48,604 nt of DNA, from contig JAFZEA010000005.1 of NCBI GenBank assembly GCA_017560905.1, positions 1 through 48,604 of the forward strand, read 5' to 3'. The notes beneath the pieces are model-generated. The model saw only the letters and a program-made list of their open reading frames with translations, had not been told where the DNA came from and did no database searches. The number at the start of each line of letters is the position of its first letter. The first letter of the stretch is position 1. Source of the stretch: Clostridia bacterium. GTDB lineage: Bacteria > Bacillota > Clostridia > Oscillospirales > QAKW01. A program made the translations under genes and the position numbers. Positions 33,999 through 42,911 of the stretch are shown here, piece by piece.

Positions 33999-34261
33999 GT
34001 GAGACCGATCATTGATATGCACAATCATACCAATCTGTCTGTCTGCCTGCTGCGGCGACAAAACCGCAACTGGTGCAACCTTTGTGGATAAGGCGGCGGA
34101 AGTCGGTATTCAGGTGCTGGGTATTTCCAACCATTGTTGGATTTCCGCATGCCGGGTGCATCTTCCTGGTATGCGCCGCAGTCAGAAGTGCTGAAATTTT
34201 TGAAAAATCGGGACTGGAGATAGAAGATCTCCATACTTTATACAGAGAATTTGTGAGGTAA
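33999..34261 (+). pseudogene. Decayed tandem copy of the downstream PHP-domain gene
   Basis: It starts from GTG with AGGAGG upstream and reads RPIIDMHNHTNLSVC, close to the start of the next gene. After that Cys the frame shifts: the next frame reads DKAAEVGIQVLGISNHCW, again matching the neighbour. A one-base loss (TGTTGG-ATT versus TGTTGGGATT) shifts it a second time to FRMPGASSWYA. A large internal deletion then joins this to a C-terminal piece, EDLHTLYREFVR, matching EDLHPLCRDFVK. About 235 codons are missing. It retains both ends of the gene, in order, so it is a dead paralogue and not a fragment of the intact copy. Confidence 0.88.
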
Positions 34262-34266
34262 GAAAA

Positions 34267-35226
34267 ATGAAACCTATTGTTGATATGCACACCCATACGT
34301 TTATTTCCGTTTGTTCCCATGATGAAACCGCCAACGTGCAGAATTTTATTGATAAAGCTGCAGAAGTAGGCATTCAGGTGTTGGGCATCACCAACCACTG
34401 TTGGGATTCCAGAATGCCCGGCGCCTCTCCCTGGTATGCCAAGCAGGATATTGCTTGGGTCAAGCAGATCGAAAAAGAGCTGCCCGTAGATACCAAGGGC
34501 ATTAAGCTGTATATCGGTATTGAGAGCGAGTACTGCGGTATGAGCGACACGCTGGGCATTTCTGCCGAGGGCGCGGCACAGTTTGACTACGTGCTTATTC
34601 CTCACACCCACACCCATATGAAAAACTTTGTTATGCCCCGTGATCCGATCTACAACCAGACTGCGGGTGTGGTGGAGGAGCGTATGCGTGCGGCTTTTCC
34701 CGAGGTCAGTGACCGACAGATCGAAAAATGGATGAGCATGAACCGTGCGGCTGATCTTGAGGTCATTATGGGCGGCAAGCCTGAGCCTGACTATCCCTTC
34801 TTGGCTGACTTTTTGTGCAAGAGCTTTGTGGGTCTGCTCAATAATGAAGAATTTCAAAAGGTGCTTCAGACCGTGCCTGCCATCGTGGCCCACCCCTTCA
34901 ATGCGGTCGGATATACGCTGGAGCAAAAGGGCAAAATGCTGGAACTCATTTCCGATGAAAAATTCATCGAAATGTTTACCTTGATGGCTGAAAAGGGCGT
35001 GGGATACGATATCAGTGTCACCAACTTTAAGATCGAGGACCCTGAAAATTGCCAGATGTTCCGCATAATCAAGCTGGCCAAAAAGTGCGGTGTTAAGTTT
35101 ATCTTCGGCACCGATACACACTCTGTGGCGGGACTCAAAAACGCCTCTCGTTCTACACAGATATTTGAACTGGCGGGCTTTGATAAAGAGGATCTGCACC
35201 CCCTGTGCCGCGATTTTGTAAAATAA
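34267..35226 (+). CDS. PHP-domain metal-dependent phosphoesterase
   Basis: A 319-residue protein starting KPIVDMHTHTFIS with the HxH metal motif (His8, His10), further ligands in GITNHCW, GIESEY, HTHTHMKNF and a final FGTDTHS. This is the Polymerase and Histidinol Phosphatase fold, used by histidinol phosphatases and other phosphoesterases. No his genes are nearby, so the substrate is open. Its ribosome binding site (GAGGT) lies in the last codons of the decayed copy 5 nt upstream, so it probably shares that transcript. Confidence 0.88.
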   Translation: MKPIVDMHTHTFISVCSHDETANVQNFIDKAAEVGIQVLGITNHCWDSRMPGASPWYAKQDIAWVKQIEKELPVDTKGIKLYIGIESEYCGMSDTLGISAEGAAQFDYVLIPHTHTHMKNFVMPRDPIYNQTAGVVEERMRAAFPEVSDRQIEKWMSMNRAADLEVIMGGKPEPDYPFLADFLCKSFVGLLNNEEFQKVLQTVPAIVAHPFNAVGYTLEQKGKMLELISDEKFIEMFTLMAEKGVGYDISVTNFKIEDPENCQMFRIIKLAKKCGVKFIFGTDTHSVAGLKNASRSTQIFELAGFDKEDLHPLCRDFVK

Positions 35227-35246
35227 AAAAATTTACAAAAAAGTCC

Positions 35247-35275
35247 TTTATTTTTATAGGCTGTTATGATAAAAT
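35247..35275 (+). promoter_or_regulatory. Possible promoter of the foldase gene
   Basis: TTTATT (35247-35252) and TAAAAT (35270-35275) are 17 nt apart, with TGA just before the -10 box (extended -10). The leader before the ATG at 35312 would be about 30 nt. Confidence 0.5.
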
Positions 35276-35311
35276 GTATGTATTATCGTAAACAAGAAAG
35301 GATGTTTTCCC

Positions 35312-36835
35312 ATGGGAAAAGGACAACGTTCTCGTCTGGCAAGAGCTGACGAGATGGCTGCCAAAAAAGTAGCCGCAAAAAAGAAAGCCAAGCAGGAAAA
35401 AATCACTCGTGTGATTTCCATTGTGGCAGCGATCGTTTTGGTTGTGGCTGTGGCAGGTATGATCACCTACACCACCATTGAATCCACCAACCGTCAAAGC
35501 GGTACATATCTTAAAAATGATATTGCCCTGGAGAGTGCAAACTACACCGTTACCAATGCACAGCAGATGTATTTCTTCCAGAATTACTATTCCAGCTTTG
35601 TATCAAGTAATAGCGATTCCTTGAGCTATTTTGGTTTGGATACTTCCAAATCTCTTAAGGAGCAGACCTGTCCTTACACTACCGAGGACGGCAAGTCTAT
35701 GACTTGGTATGAATACTTTATGGATGCCACTGTTGCACAGGTTGAGCAGACTATGGTTCTGGCCGAGGCCGCTCGGGAAGCCGGCGTTACTCTGAGCGAG
35801 GATGATCAGAAGAATATTGAGAGCACACTCTCTCAGGTCACCCCTGAAAACTTTGCTCCCGGTCTGACTTCTGACGATGTCAAGGCTTGCCTTGAAATGG
35901 CAATGCTGGCCGCCAACTATCAGACACAGGTGACCGACGCTATCGAGTATACCGATGCGGATATCGAAAAGTATTACACCGATAACAAGAATAACTATGA
36001 TATGGTAGATTACCGTATGTATTCCTTCAACTATGCCGACGAAGAGGATAAGGAAGATGACGGCAAGACTATGACCAAGGCACAGGCCAAGGCTATGGCT
36101 GAGGAGCTGGCCGCCACCGGAACAGAAGAAGCCTTTGTGGCATGGCTTTCCGATTACTTTACCAACACCTTGAAGATCGAGGCAGATAGACTGGAAGGTG
36201 AGCTCAACAATACCAAGACCGTAGACTTTGCCTACACCGAGAGCTATAAGGGCATTGATTTCCTGTTCGGCAGTGATACCGCCGCCGGTGATATCAAGGT
36301 CATCGATGATGAGAGCAGCTCTTGCTACAAGGTATTTATGCTGCTGACTCCCAGACACAGAGATGAATCGACCACCAAGTCCGTTCGTCACATTCTCATC
36401 AGCGTTGACAATGCCGAGGACAAGGATGCTAAGGCCGCAGCCAAGGCAAAAGCTGAAAAGCTGCTGGCAGACTGGAAGGCCGGTGAGGCTACAGAGGATT
36501 CTTTTGCCGCTCTGGTTCACGACAACACAGATGACACCGGCTCCAAGGAGAACGGCGGTCTGTACGAAAACTTCCCCCGCGGACAGATGGTTGCAACCTT
36601 TGAGGACTGGGCATATGATCCGGCCAGAGTGACCGGCGATACCGGCATTGTTGAAACCGAGTATGGTTATCACATTATGTACTTTATCGGTGACGGAAAC
36701 ATTGTCTGGAAGGGCAATGCTGAGGCCGATTACGTCAATGCAGAGTATTCTGAAAAGTATACCGAATTTGCCGAGAAGTACACCATTACCGTCAACCAAG
36801 ATAAAATCGAAAAGATTGCTTCTTACGTTGCCTAA
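35312..36835 (+). CDS. Membrane-anchored parvulin-type peptidyl-prolyl isomerase (PrsA/SurA-like)
   Basis: A 507-residue protein with a very basic cytoplasmic N-terminus (about 1-31, many Lys/Arg/Ala), one membrane span (about 32-52) and a large outside part. A SurA_N-like helical region is followed by a rotamase domain with VRHILIS (about residues 366-372), GGLYENFPRGQMV and TEYGYHIMYF, the parvulin signature. Such proteins help exported proteins fold at the membrane-wall interface. Unlike PrsA it has no lipobox Cys, so a transmembrane anchor replaces the lipid. GAAAGGATG precedes the ATG. Confidence 0.88.
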   Translation: MGKGQRSRLARADEMAAKKVAAKKKAKQEKITRVISIVAAIVLVVAVAGMITYTTIESTNRQSGTYLKNDIALESANYTVTNAQQMYFFQNYYSSFVSSNSDSLSYFGLDTSKSLKEQTCPYTTEDGKSMTWYEYFMDATVAQVEQTMVLAEAAREAGVTLSEDDQKNIESTLSQVTPENFAPGLTSDDVKACLEMAMLAANYQTQVTDAIEYTDADIEKYYTDNKNNYDMVDYRMYSFNYADEEDKEDDGKTMTKAQAKAMAEELAATGTEEAFVAWLSDYFTNTLKIEADRLEGELNNTKTVDFAYTESYKGIDFLFGSDTAAGDIKVIDDESSSCYKVFMLLTPRHRDESTTKSVRHILISVDNAEDKDAKAAAKAKAEKLLADWKAGEATEDSFAALVHDNTDDTGSKENGGLYENFPRGQMVATFEDWAYDPARVTGDTGIVETEYGYHIMYFIGDGNIVWKGNAEADYVNAEYSEKYTEFAEKYTITVNQDKIEKIASYVA

Positions 36836-36854
36836 TCAAATCAAAGCCAACTAA

Positions 36855-37022
36855 GGCGGCGTTCCATAGAGATGAATCCGCTTAAAAACGGCTATATTCG
36901 CCCTATACTACGGCAAAACTCCGCAATACGCATTAGCGTTATTGCGGAGTTTTTTCTTGTCTATGACAAAAATGTCTCGTTTTTAAGTGCCACTTGGCAG
37001 TTTTTAGATAGATTTTTTCTTG
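36855..37022 (+). repeat. Dispersed composite element, copy B
   Basis: GGCGGCGTTCCATAGAG (36855-36871) repeats the left border of copy A at 28378 in the same orientation. The segment 36964-37022 is the reverse complement of 28483-28542 with few differences. Between them lies the foldase-gene terminator. The whole piece is intergenic. Confidence 0.65.
36917..36957 (+). terminator. Intrinsic terminator after the foldase gene
   Basis: AACTCCGCAATACG pairs with CGTTATTGCGGAGTT (36917-36951; one bulged T) and is followed by TTTTTCTT. Strong stem and T-run. It sits inside dispersed element copy B. Confidence 0.85.
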
Positions 37023-37066
37023 TGGCGCAGATTCAAAAGAAGCGCGGAGGAGTAATTTATAAAGTG

Positions 37067-37127
37067 AAAAGCAGGACCTTATGGCATACTTCGTAAGAAG
37101 ATTTGCCCTAAGGTCTTGCTTTTTTTG
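37067..37127. terminator. Large bidirectional terminator hairpin
   Basis: AAAAGCAGGACCTTA (37067-37081) pairs with TAAGGTCTTGCTTTT (37109-37123), one wobble. Inside it, GGCA/TGCC and CTTC-GTAA-GAAG extend the stem. A run of eight T follows on the plus strand, and TGCTTTTC on the minus strand. It ends 1 nt beyond the minus-strand deacetylase stop, so it should serve that gene. Confidence 0.75.
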
Positions 37128-37128
37128 T

Positions 37129-38274
37129 TTAATTTAGGTTGTCTGCAAAGGTATAGATGTCCGTGGCGCGTGAGATGTAAAAGCGGGGAATCTTGTATTC
37201 ACTGTGTACCCCTGTGGTGTACATACCACCATTCATCAACAAACCGAAAGAGAAGTGCTCGGCTGTTTTTTGCAGGGAGAGTTCAGAGAACTTACCCGTG
37301 GGGTAGCAGAGAACAAAAGGCTCTTTGCCGGTGATTTGCTCAATGCGCGCTTTGGAAGAAACCATTTCGGTTTCAAGCTCTGCTTCGCCTAGATCCGAGA
37401 GATAACGGTGGGTGACCGTGTGACTCTGAATGGAAACCAGACCGGAGTCGGACATTTCCTTGATCTGCGCCTCGGTCAGATAATGCTCGGTACCGATCAA
37501 CTCGGTGATAATAAATATCGTGGCCTTGATGTTATACTGCTTCAATAAGGGGAAGAGCAGGGTATAGTTGTCGTCGTATCCGTCATCAAAGGTCAGCATA
37601 ACCGGTTTTTGAATATTGTTGAGATTGCCCATATCCTCAAAGGTGATGGGGGTGTAGCCGTTATTTTGCAGATACTGCAGCTGCGCTTCCATATCTGCAG
37701 GGCGGACAAATAATTCGGTAATGCTGCTCCAGGGCTCTTCGCCCAAAGCGTGATACATCAGTACGGGAATACGAACGTTTGCGGCTACGTCTGCGGCCGT
37801 GGGGTTGACAACGGGCTCGCTTGCGGAATAGGAAAGACTATTCTCGCTCTCTTCAATCAGATACAGTCCCATAAGTGACATAATGGGTGTTAACGGCATA
37901 TACCAATCATGACCGTCATACAGTGGCTCGAAGACCAACGGATGGGCTTGCTCGCCCTCGTTGAGCGTAGGCTCGTCATTTGAGAATGTAAAGGCACGTC
38001 CTTTGATAGTAGCGGTAGCGCTGTAGGGCGGTTGCAAACGGCCCTCCGTGCTGATCCTGCCACCCAGTACAGAACAAAGCTGATCATAATTAATGTAGTA
38101 GGTTTGTTCGGATCGATATACACTCTTTACCTGCTGACCGTCTACAAAAACCGTAAGCTCTGCTTTGGGCGGCAGATCGTCGAACGTGGGGGTGATGACA
38201 TCCGTCGACTCACTGCAGGCAGATACGCTCAGTAAAAGACTAAGTACAAGTAATAACCCGATCAGTTTTTTCAT
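37129..38274 (-). CDS. Polysaccharide deacetylase lipoprotein
   Basis: A 381-residue exported lipoprotein: hydrophobic signal and lipobox SVSAC with Cys20. Residues about 41-155 resemble the copper-amine-oxidase N-terminal-like domain (VFVDGQQVK, PLYDGHDWYMPLTPIMSLMG), common on Firmicute surface proteins. A NodB-type deacetylase follows, with PVLMYHAL (170-177), TFDDGYDDN (228-236) and metal ligands in SHTVTHR (His285, His289), like PgaB/YadE-type enzymes. It may deacetylate wall or exopolysaccharide sugars. It is monocistronic as far as visible and is the second deacetylase in 5 kb. Confidence 0.88.
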   Translation of the reverse strand: MKKLIGLLLVLSLLLSVSACSESTDVITPTFDDLPPKAELTVFVDGQQVKSVYRSEQTYYINYDQLCSVLGGRISTEGRLQPPYSATATIKGRAFTFSNDEPTLNEGEQAHPLVFEPLYDGHDWYMPLTPIMSLMGLYLIEESENSLSYSASEPVVNPTAADVAANVRIPVLMYHALGEEPWSSITELFVRPADMEAQLQYLQNNGYTPITFEDMGNLNNIQKPVMLTFDDGYDDNYTLLFPLLKQYNIKATIFIITELIGTEHYLTEAQIKEMSDSGLVSIQSHTVTHRYLSDLGEAELETEMVSSKARIEQITGKEPFVLCYPTGKFSELSLQKTAEHFSFGLLMNGGMYTTGVHSEYKIPRFYISRATDIYTFADNLN

Positions 38275-38289
38275 AGCGATCTTAACCCT

Positions 38290-39630
38290 TTATTTCAAGA
38301 AAGCGCGCATAGCACGGTAGGTTTCGTATACGTCGGCTTTGGAGGAGATCTCAAAGGGAGCGTGCATGGACAGCAGACCCACACCGATATCAACGGTGTC
38401 GATGTCACGGTTGGCCATATACATAGCTACGGTACCGCCGCCGCCTGCATCTACTTTGCCCAGCTCACCGGTTTGGAAAAGTACGTTGTCTTTTCTCATA
38501 ATTTCGCTGAAAAAGCGCATTACTTCGGCGCTGGCATCGCTGGTACCGCTCTTGCCGCGGGCACCGGTGTACTTTGTGATGCAGGGACCGTAACCCAACA
38601 GACAGGTGTTCTGCTTTTCGCTGACAGAGGGGTAGAGGGGATCGAGCGCGGCATTGACGTCGGCGCTCAGACATTTGCTGTTGGCGCAGATCTCCAGAAT
38701 GTCACCGCCGCCGGAGATGAGAGAGAGCATTCTCTCAAAGAAACGGCTTTGCATACCGCTGACGCCGTCAGAGCCAATCTCTTCTTTGTCTGCCAAAAAT
38801 ACAATAGCGGTCTTGTCGGGAATCTCGACGTCCAGCAGACCCTCAAAGGCGGTAAAGGCACAAATACGGTCATCCTGACCGTAAGCGCCGATCAAACTCT
38901 TGTCAAAACCAACCTCGGCAGGCTCCAGCTTGGGAACCATGGTCAGCTCTGCGCACTGCAGATCGACTTCTTCGATGCCGTATTTCTCGTGGATCAGATC
39001 CAGAATGGCGCTCTTGACCTTGTCACTCTGTTCTTCAAGATCGGGAATACTGCCGGCCAGTACGCGCAGATCTTCGCCCTCAATGGCCTTGTCCAGTGTT
39101 TTTTCGCATTGGGCGCTTGCCAGATGGGGCAGCAGGTCGGAAATGCAGAAGGTCAGCGCATCGTCGTGTACGTCCACGGCAGTGCCGTCCTTTTTAATGA
39201 TAACACCCTCCAGTGACAGCGGAATGGCGGTCCACTGGTACTTTTTGATGCCGCCGTAATAATGTGTCTTGAGAAGCACCAATTCTTCCTGCTCGGCTAC
39301 GGGGTTGGGCTTGAGGTCCAGACGGGGGGAATCGATATGGGCGGCGGCAATATGCACACCTGCCTCAACGGGCTGACGACCAAAGGTGACAAAAGCAACG
39401 GCTTTGCCACGGTTGATGAGATACACTCTGTCACCGGCTTTGTACTGCTTGCCCTTTTCAAAGGCGGTAAAGCCGTTTTGCTCCGCCAGTGCCACCAGAT
39501 AGTCAACACAGCGGCGCTCAGTGGTACCGTTTTTTAAGAATTTAAGATATTTTTCGGCAAATTTATTGCCAAGGTCGGGTGTATACTCGGTTTGGTAAAC
39601 ACTCTTTTTTTCGTAGGCGTACTTGCTCAT
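38290..39630 (-). CDS. M18-family aminopeptidase
   Basis: A 446-residue zinc aminopeptidase of the M18 (aspartyl aminopeptidase-like) family. Metal-site motifs are visible: AAHIDSPRLDLKP (about 94-106), YGQDDRICAF (about 249-258), the catalytic DKEEIGSDGVSGMQS region (about 281-295) and the C-terminal SMHAPFEISSKAD with the last His ligand. It is the last gene of a minus-strand operon, starting 1 nt after the coaE stop. Bacterial M18 enzymes remove N-terminal residues from cytosolic peptides; the preferred residue here is not known. Confidence 0.92.
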   Translation of the reverse strand: MSKYAYEKKSVYQTEYTPDLGNKFAEKYLKFLKNGTTERRCVDYLVALAEQNGFTAFEKGKQYKAGDRVYLINRGKAVAFVTFGRQPVEAGVHIAAAHIDSPRLDLKPNPVAEQEELVLLKTHYYGGIKKYQWTAIPLSLEGVIIKKDGTAVDVHDDALTFCISDLLPHLASAQCEKTLDKAIEGEDLRVLAGSIPDLEEQSDKVKSAILDLIHEKYGIEEVDLQCAELTMVPKLEPAEVGFDKSLIGAYGQDDRICAFTAFEGLLDVEIPDKTAIVFLADKEEIGSDGVSGMQSRFFERMLSLISGGGDILEICANSKCLSADVNAALDPLYPSVSEKQNTCLLGYGPCITKYTGARGKSGTSDASAEVMRFFSEIMRKDNVLFQTGELGKVDAGGGGTVAMYMANRDIDTVDIGVGLLSMHAPFEISSKADVYETYRAMRAFLK

Positions 39631-39631
39631 G

Positions 39632-40222
39632 TTATTTCGTCTCCTTTTTTATTTGTTCTGCGAGCTGCAGGGCCTTTTTTGTCAGCCCTACGATATTGCC
39701 GTCATTGACTAACACATAACGACAGTGTTTCCGCAAAAAATCTTCGTCCTTTTGACGGGACAGGCGCAGTATGGCAGCCTCGCGGCTGATGCCGTCACGG
39801 TTCATTATACGCTCTATACAGGTGTTGTAGGGAGCGATCAGGGCGATCACCACTTTGCATTTTTTGTCCATACCCGCTTCAAAAAGAGTGGGGGCATCGA
39901 GCAGGATGTATTCCGAATTGCTTTCCTTTGCCACTGCCAGCGCCTCTTCGGTGATGGCCTCACGTAATATATCGTTGAGCTCGTCCAGCTTTTGACTGTC
40001 AGCGAATACGATGGCACCTAACCGTTTGCGGTCTACGCCCTCCTCGGTGAGAATATCTTCGCCGAAATGTGCGGCAACCGCCGCCCGAACATCGGGACGT
40101 TTATATACTCTGCTGTGTACCAGTTTGTCGCAGTCGATGTGGATAAAACCCTCCATAGCAAACAGACTGCCCACCAGGGTTTTGCCGCTGCCGCTGGGAC
40201 CGCACAAGCCTATTAGCGTCAT
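39632..40222 (-). CDS. coaE: Dephospho-CoA kinase
   Basis: A 196-residue P-loop kinase that carries out the last step of coenzyme A synthesis. It begins TLIGLCGPSGSGKTLVGSLF with the Walker A GPSGSGKT at 8-15, then IDCDKLVH (the CoA-site Asp, about 29-36) and the adenine-side motif RDGISREAAILRLSRQ. It overlaps sua5 by 4 nt and the aminopeptidase follows directly, so all are co-transcribed. Confidence 0.94.
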   Translation of the reverse strand: MTLIGLCGPSGSGKTLVGSLFAMEGFIHIDCDKLVHSRVYKRPDVRAAVAAHFGEDILTEEGVDRKRLGAIVFADSQKLDELNDILREAITEEALAVAKESNSEYILLDAPTLFEAGMDKKCKVVIALIAPYNTCIERIMNRDGISREAAILRLSRQKDEDFLRKHCRYVLVNDGNIVGLTKKALQLAEQIKKETK

Positions 40223-41241
40223 TGTTTAACCTCCATAATGTTGAATTCAGCAGCCCGAAGTAAGCGATTGTAGACCGCCAGACCCACGCCCATGGGATTG
40301 GGTTGACGGGCATAGATTTCGTTTACGGGCAAATGGTCAAATTGCCGCAGGGCGGCAAACAGGTTTTGGGACTGGGAGTCGGCATCGTCCTCTTGGCCGT
40401 AGCAGCGGACAAAGTCGCCCTCCATCTCTCCTTCAAAGCACAGTATGCCTGCACCCTGCTGCTGCTTTTGGCGCAAGAAATCAAGTACCGCCTGCTTTTC
40501 ACCTTTGACAATGGTGAGAGGCGCCTTGGGCGCATAGTGACGGTGCTTCATACCGGGGGATAACACCGGTTTTGAGTGGTCAAGCGGAGAGAGAATATTG
40601 GGGTCAAGCTCTACCGTGAAGCCTGCGTCACTCAGCATCTCGGGCGTAATGGCACCGGGACGGAGGATGCGCAGGAGGTTATCGTCTTGAGGGAGGACAA
40701 CCGTGCTTTCCACACCGACACTGCACTTGCCGCCGTCGATGATGGCGGGTACCAGACCGCTCAGATCTTCCAGTGTGGTTTCAAAATCGGTGGGGGAGGG
40801 CTTGCCGCTTAAGTTAGCGCTGGGGGCTACCACGGGCACACCTGCCGCTCGGATGAGTTCTCTTGCCACGGGGTGCAAAGGACAGCGCACGGCGACGGTA
40901 TTTCCCCCTGCGGTCACAAGGGGACTGATGGTATCCGTTTTGGGTAGGATAACGGTCAGCGGTCCCGGCCAATAGAGACTAAACAACCGCTTTGCCACAG
41001 GAGAAACCTCCTTGGCAACAATGGGGAGCATACCTTCGTCACAGATATGAGCGATCAGCGGATTGTCGCAGGGACGGCTTTTGACGGCAAAGACCGTGGC
41101 TACCGCCTCGTCACACAATGCGCTGGCGCCCAGACCGTATACCGTTTCGGTGGGAAAGGCAACGACCTTACCCTCACGAAGCATTTGTCCGCAACGGTTT
41201 AAGCCCTCTGTATCTATATTTTTAAAAATCTCGGTTTGCAT
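40219..41241 (-). CDS. sua5: L-threonylcarbamoyladenylate synthase (Sua5 form)
   Basis: Makes threonylcarbamoyl-AMP for the t6A modification of ANN-decoding tRNAs. The 340-residue protein has the YrdC domain (VVAFPTETVYGLGASA, KSRPCDNPLIAHI, VAPSANLSGKPSPT, ILRPGAIT) and a C-terminal Sua5 domain after the linker SPGMKHRHYAPKAP. Hence it is the longer Sua5 type and not the single-domain TsaC. In Firmicutes it commonly lies downstream of prfA, as here. Confidence 0.95.
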   Translation of the reverse strand: MQTEIFKNIDTEGLNRCGQMLREGKVVAFPTETVYGLGASALCDEAVATVFAVKSRPCDNPLIAHICDEGMLPIVAKEVSPVAKRLFSLYWPGPLTVILPKTDTISPLVTAGGNTVAVRCPLHPVARELIRAAGVPVVAPSANLSGKPSPTDFETTLEDLSGLVPAIIDGGKCSVGVESTVVLPQDDNLLRILRPGAITPEMLSDAGFTVELDPNILSPLDHSKPVLSPGMKHRHYAPKAPLTIVKGEKQAVLDFLRQKQQQGAGILCFEGEMEGDFVRCYGQEDDADSQSQNLFAALRQFDHLPVNEIYARQPNPMGVGLAVYNRLLRAAEFNIMEVKQ

Positions 41242-41250
41242 TTTTATATC

Positions 41251-41814
41251 TCACAATAACAATATTAAAAGTCCTGCCAACAGCCCCACTGACCCTCGGG
41301 CATAAAATTCTTTGAGGGAAAGCAGTGCGCTTTGCAGCGCCAGCCCGCACAGTGCCCACAGCAGTATGCCGCACAGTGATGAACTCGGTATACAAAACAG
41401 TGCTGCTGCTGCGCCCAAACAAAAGGGCAACACGGTTAACGGCAGGGAAAGAAACAACTTTTTGTCAGGCAAGGAGAGTCCCAGTAAAGTAAAGCAAAAC
41501 AGTAAACTCGGCTCCCATATGCCGTCAATGGTCAACATGCCCATACCGCCGCTCAAAAGAATACTGCGCCACAGATAAGCGTGGCGCCCTTCTTTAAAAA
41601 ATACGGCAATGATCATGCCTAACGCCCAGGCAGGCAACAGCGCTGCTGTAGAGCAGAGTGCGGCGCCTTTCGGGATGCCGTACACCAGCGCAATGGGAAG
41701 CCAGGCGCACAGCGCCAGACTGTCTGCCGCCCGAAAGCGGCGAAAGCAAGCGCCCAGACTTGCACCTGCCAGAGCGCTCAGTGCGGCCGGCAAGATTTGG
41801 ATCCCCACGGGCAT
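41251..41814 (-). CDS. Integral membrane protein of unknown function
   Basis: A protein of about 187 residues rich in Leu, Ala, Gly and Cys, with about five to six predicted spans (hydrophobic stretches near 10-24, 32-48, 54-72, 85-110, 118-140, 145-165). No family recognised. It occupies the position between prfA and sua5 where the RF1 methyltransferase gene prmC often lies. The start is uncertain: GAGGTGAT (41822-41815) overlaps GTG 41817 and ATG 41814, and would suit GTG 41808 best. A short basic loop with KEGRHAYLWR is the main charged part. Confidence 0.7.
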   Translation of the reverse strand: MPVGIQILPAALSALAGASLGACFRRFRAADSLALCAWLPIALVYGIPKGAALCSTAALLPAWALGMIIAVFFKEGRHAYLWRSILLSGGMGMLTIDGIWEPSLLFCFTLLGLSLPDKKLFLSLPLTVLPFCLGAAAALFCIPSSSLCGILLWALCGLALQSALLSLKEFYARGSVGLLAGLLILLL

Positions 41815-41846
41815 CACCTCTATAGTATATATGAGGTGGTGTGATT

Positions 41847-42911
41847 TTATAGACCGGCCTTGAGCTTTTCGGTCTGGTCGGCGGTGATCAGAGCATCAAC
41901 CAGCTCGTCCAGATCGCCTGCCAGTGTTTGTTCCAGCTTGTACAGCGTCAGACCGATGCGGTGATCGGTAACACGACCCTGCGGATAATTGTAGGTACGG
42001 ATGCGCTCACTGCGGTCACCTGTGCCGACCTGACTTTTTCTCTGGTCAGCGATCTCCGCCTGCTGCTTGGCCATTTCCATATCCAGCAGTCGGGAACGAA
42101 GTACCTTCATAGCCTTGTCACGGTTTTTGTGCTGGCTGCGCTCGTCCTGACATTCTACCACCAGACCCGTGGGTAAGTGGGTGATGCGGATGGCACTTTC
42201 GGTTTTGTTGACGTGCTGACCGCCCGCGCCGCTGGCACGATAGGTATCTACCTGCAGATCAGCGGGATTGATCTCAAAGTCGACTTCTTCCGCTTCGGGC
42301 AGTACCGCCACGGTAACGGTGGAGGTGTGGATGCGGCCGCCGCTCTCGGTTTCGGGAACACGCTGTACGCGGTGTACGCCGCTTTCGAATTTATAGCGAG
42401 AATCGGCGCCGTCTCCTGTGATGTTAAAGGCAATTTCCTTAATGCCTCCAAGTCCCGTTTCGTTGAGGGAAAGGACCTCGTATTTAAAGCCCTTGGTTTC
42501 GGCGTACATGGTATACATTCTGAACAAAGCGGCGGCAAACAACGCAGCCTCTTCGCCGCCGGCACCGCCGCGGATCTCGACGATGACGTTTCTGTCATCG
42601 TTGGGGTCACGGGGGAGCAGCAGAATCTTGAGCGCCTCGGCGCTGGCTTCCATGCCTTCCTTGCTCTCTTTGTATTCGGCTTCCGCCAGCTCTTTGAGTT
42701 CGCTGTCACCCATATCGAGCAGTTCCTTGGCCTCCTCAAAGGCGGTGGCAAAGCTCTTGTATCTGGCAAACTCATCCATAATGGGAGTCAAATGCTTGTG
42801 CTCTCGCATCAGCTTGGTGTAGTTGGCCTGATCGGAGATGATGGCGGGATCGGCGATCATTTCACCGATCTCATTAAATCTTTTTTCAATTTCACTGAGT
42901 TTTTCAATCAT
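41847..42911 (-). CDS. prfA: Peptide chain release factor 1
   Basis: RF1 ends translation at UAA and UAG. The 354-residue protein has the PxT recognition motif in [13 protein letters not shown], the catalytic GGQ in [18 protein letters not shown] and the usual end [20 protein letters not shown]. PxT instead of SPF separates it from RF2. Its ATG overlaps the DUF951 stop by 8 nt with AAAGGTG upstream, so translation is coupled. prmC, whose product methylates the GGQ Gln, is not beside it. Confidence 0.96.
   Translation of the reverse strand: MIEKLSEIEKRFNEIGEMIADPAIISDQANYTKLMREHKHLTPIMDEFARYKSFATAFEEAKELLDMGDSELKELAEAEYKESKEGMEASAEALKILLLPRDPNDDRNVIVEIRGGAGGEEAALFAAALFRMYTMYAETKGFKYEVLSLNETGLGGIKEIAFNITGDGADSRYKFESGVHRVQRVPETESGGRIHTSTVTVAVLPEAEEVDFEINPADLQVDTYRASGAGGQHVNKTESAIRITHLPTGLVVECQDERSQHKNRDKAMKVLRSRLLDMEMAKQQAEIADQRKSQVGTGDRSERIRTYNYPQGRVTDHRIGLTLYKLEQTLAGDLDELVDALITADQTEKLKAGL

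Noticed and set aside
34012-34194. A 60-codon frame as a separate small gene
   Set aside because: It is one of the shifted frames of the PHP-domain relic; matches to the neighbour continue across all three frames.
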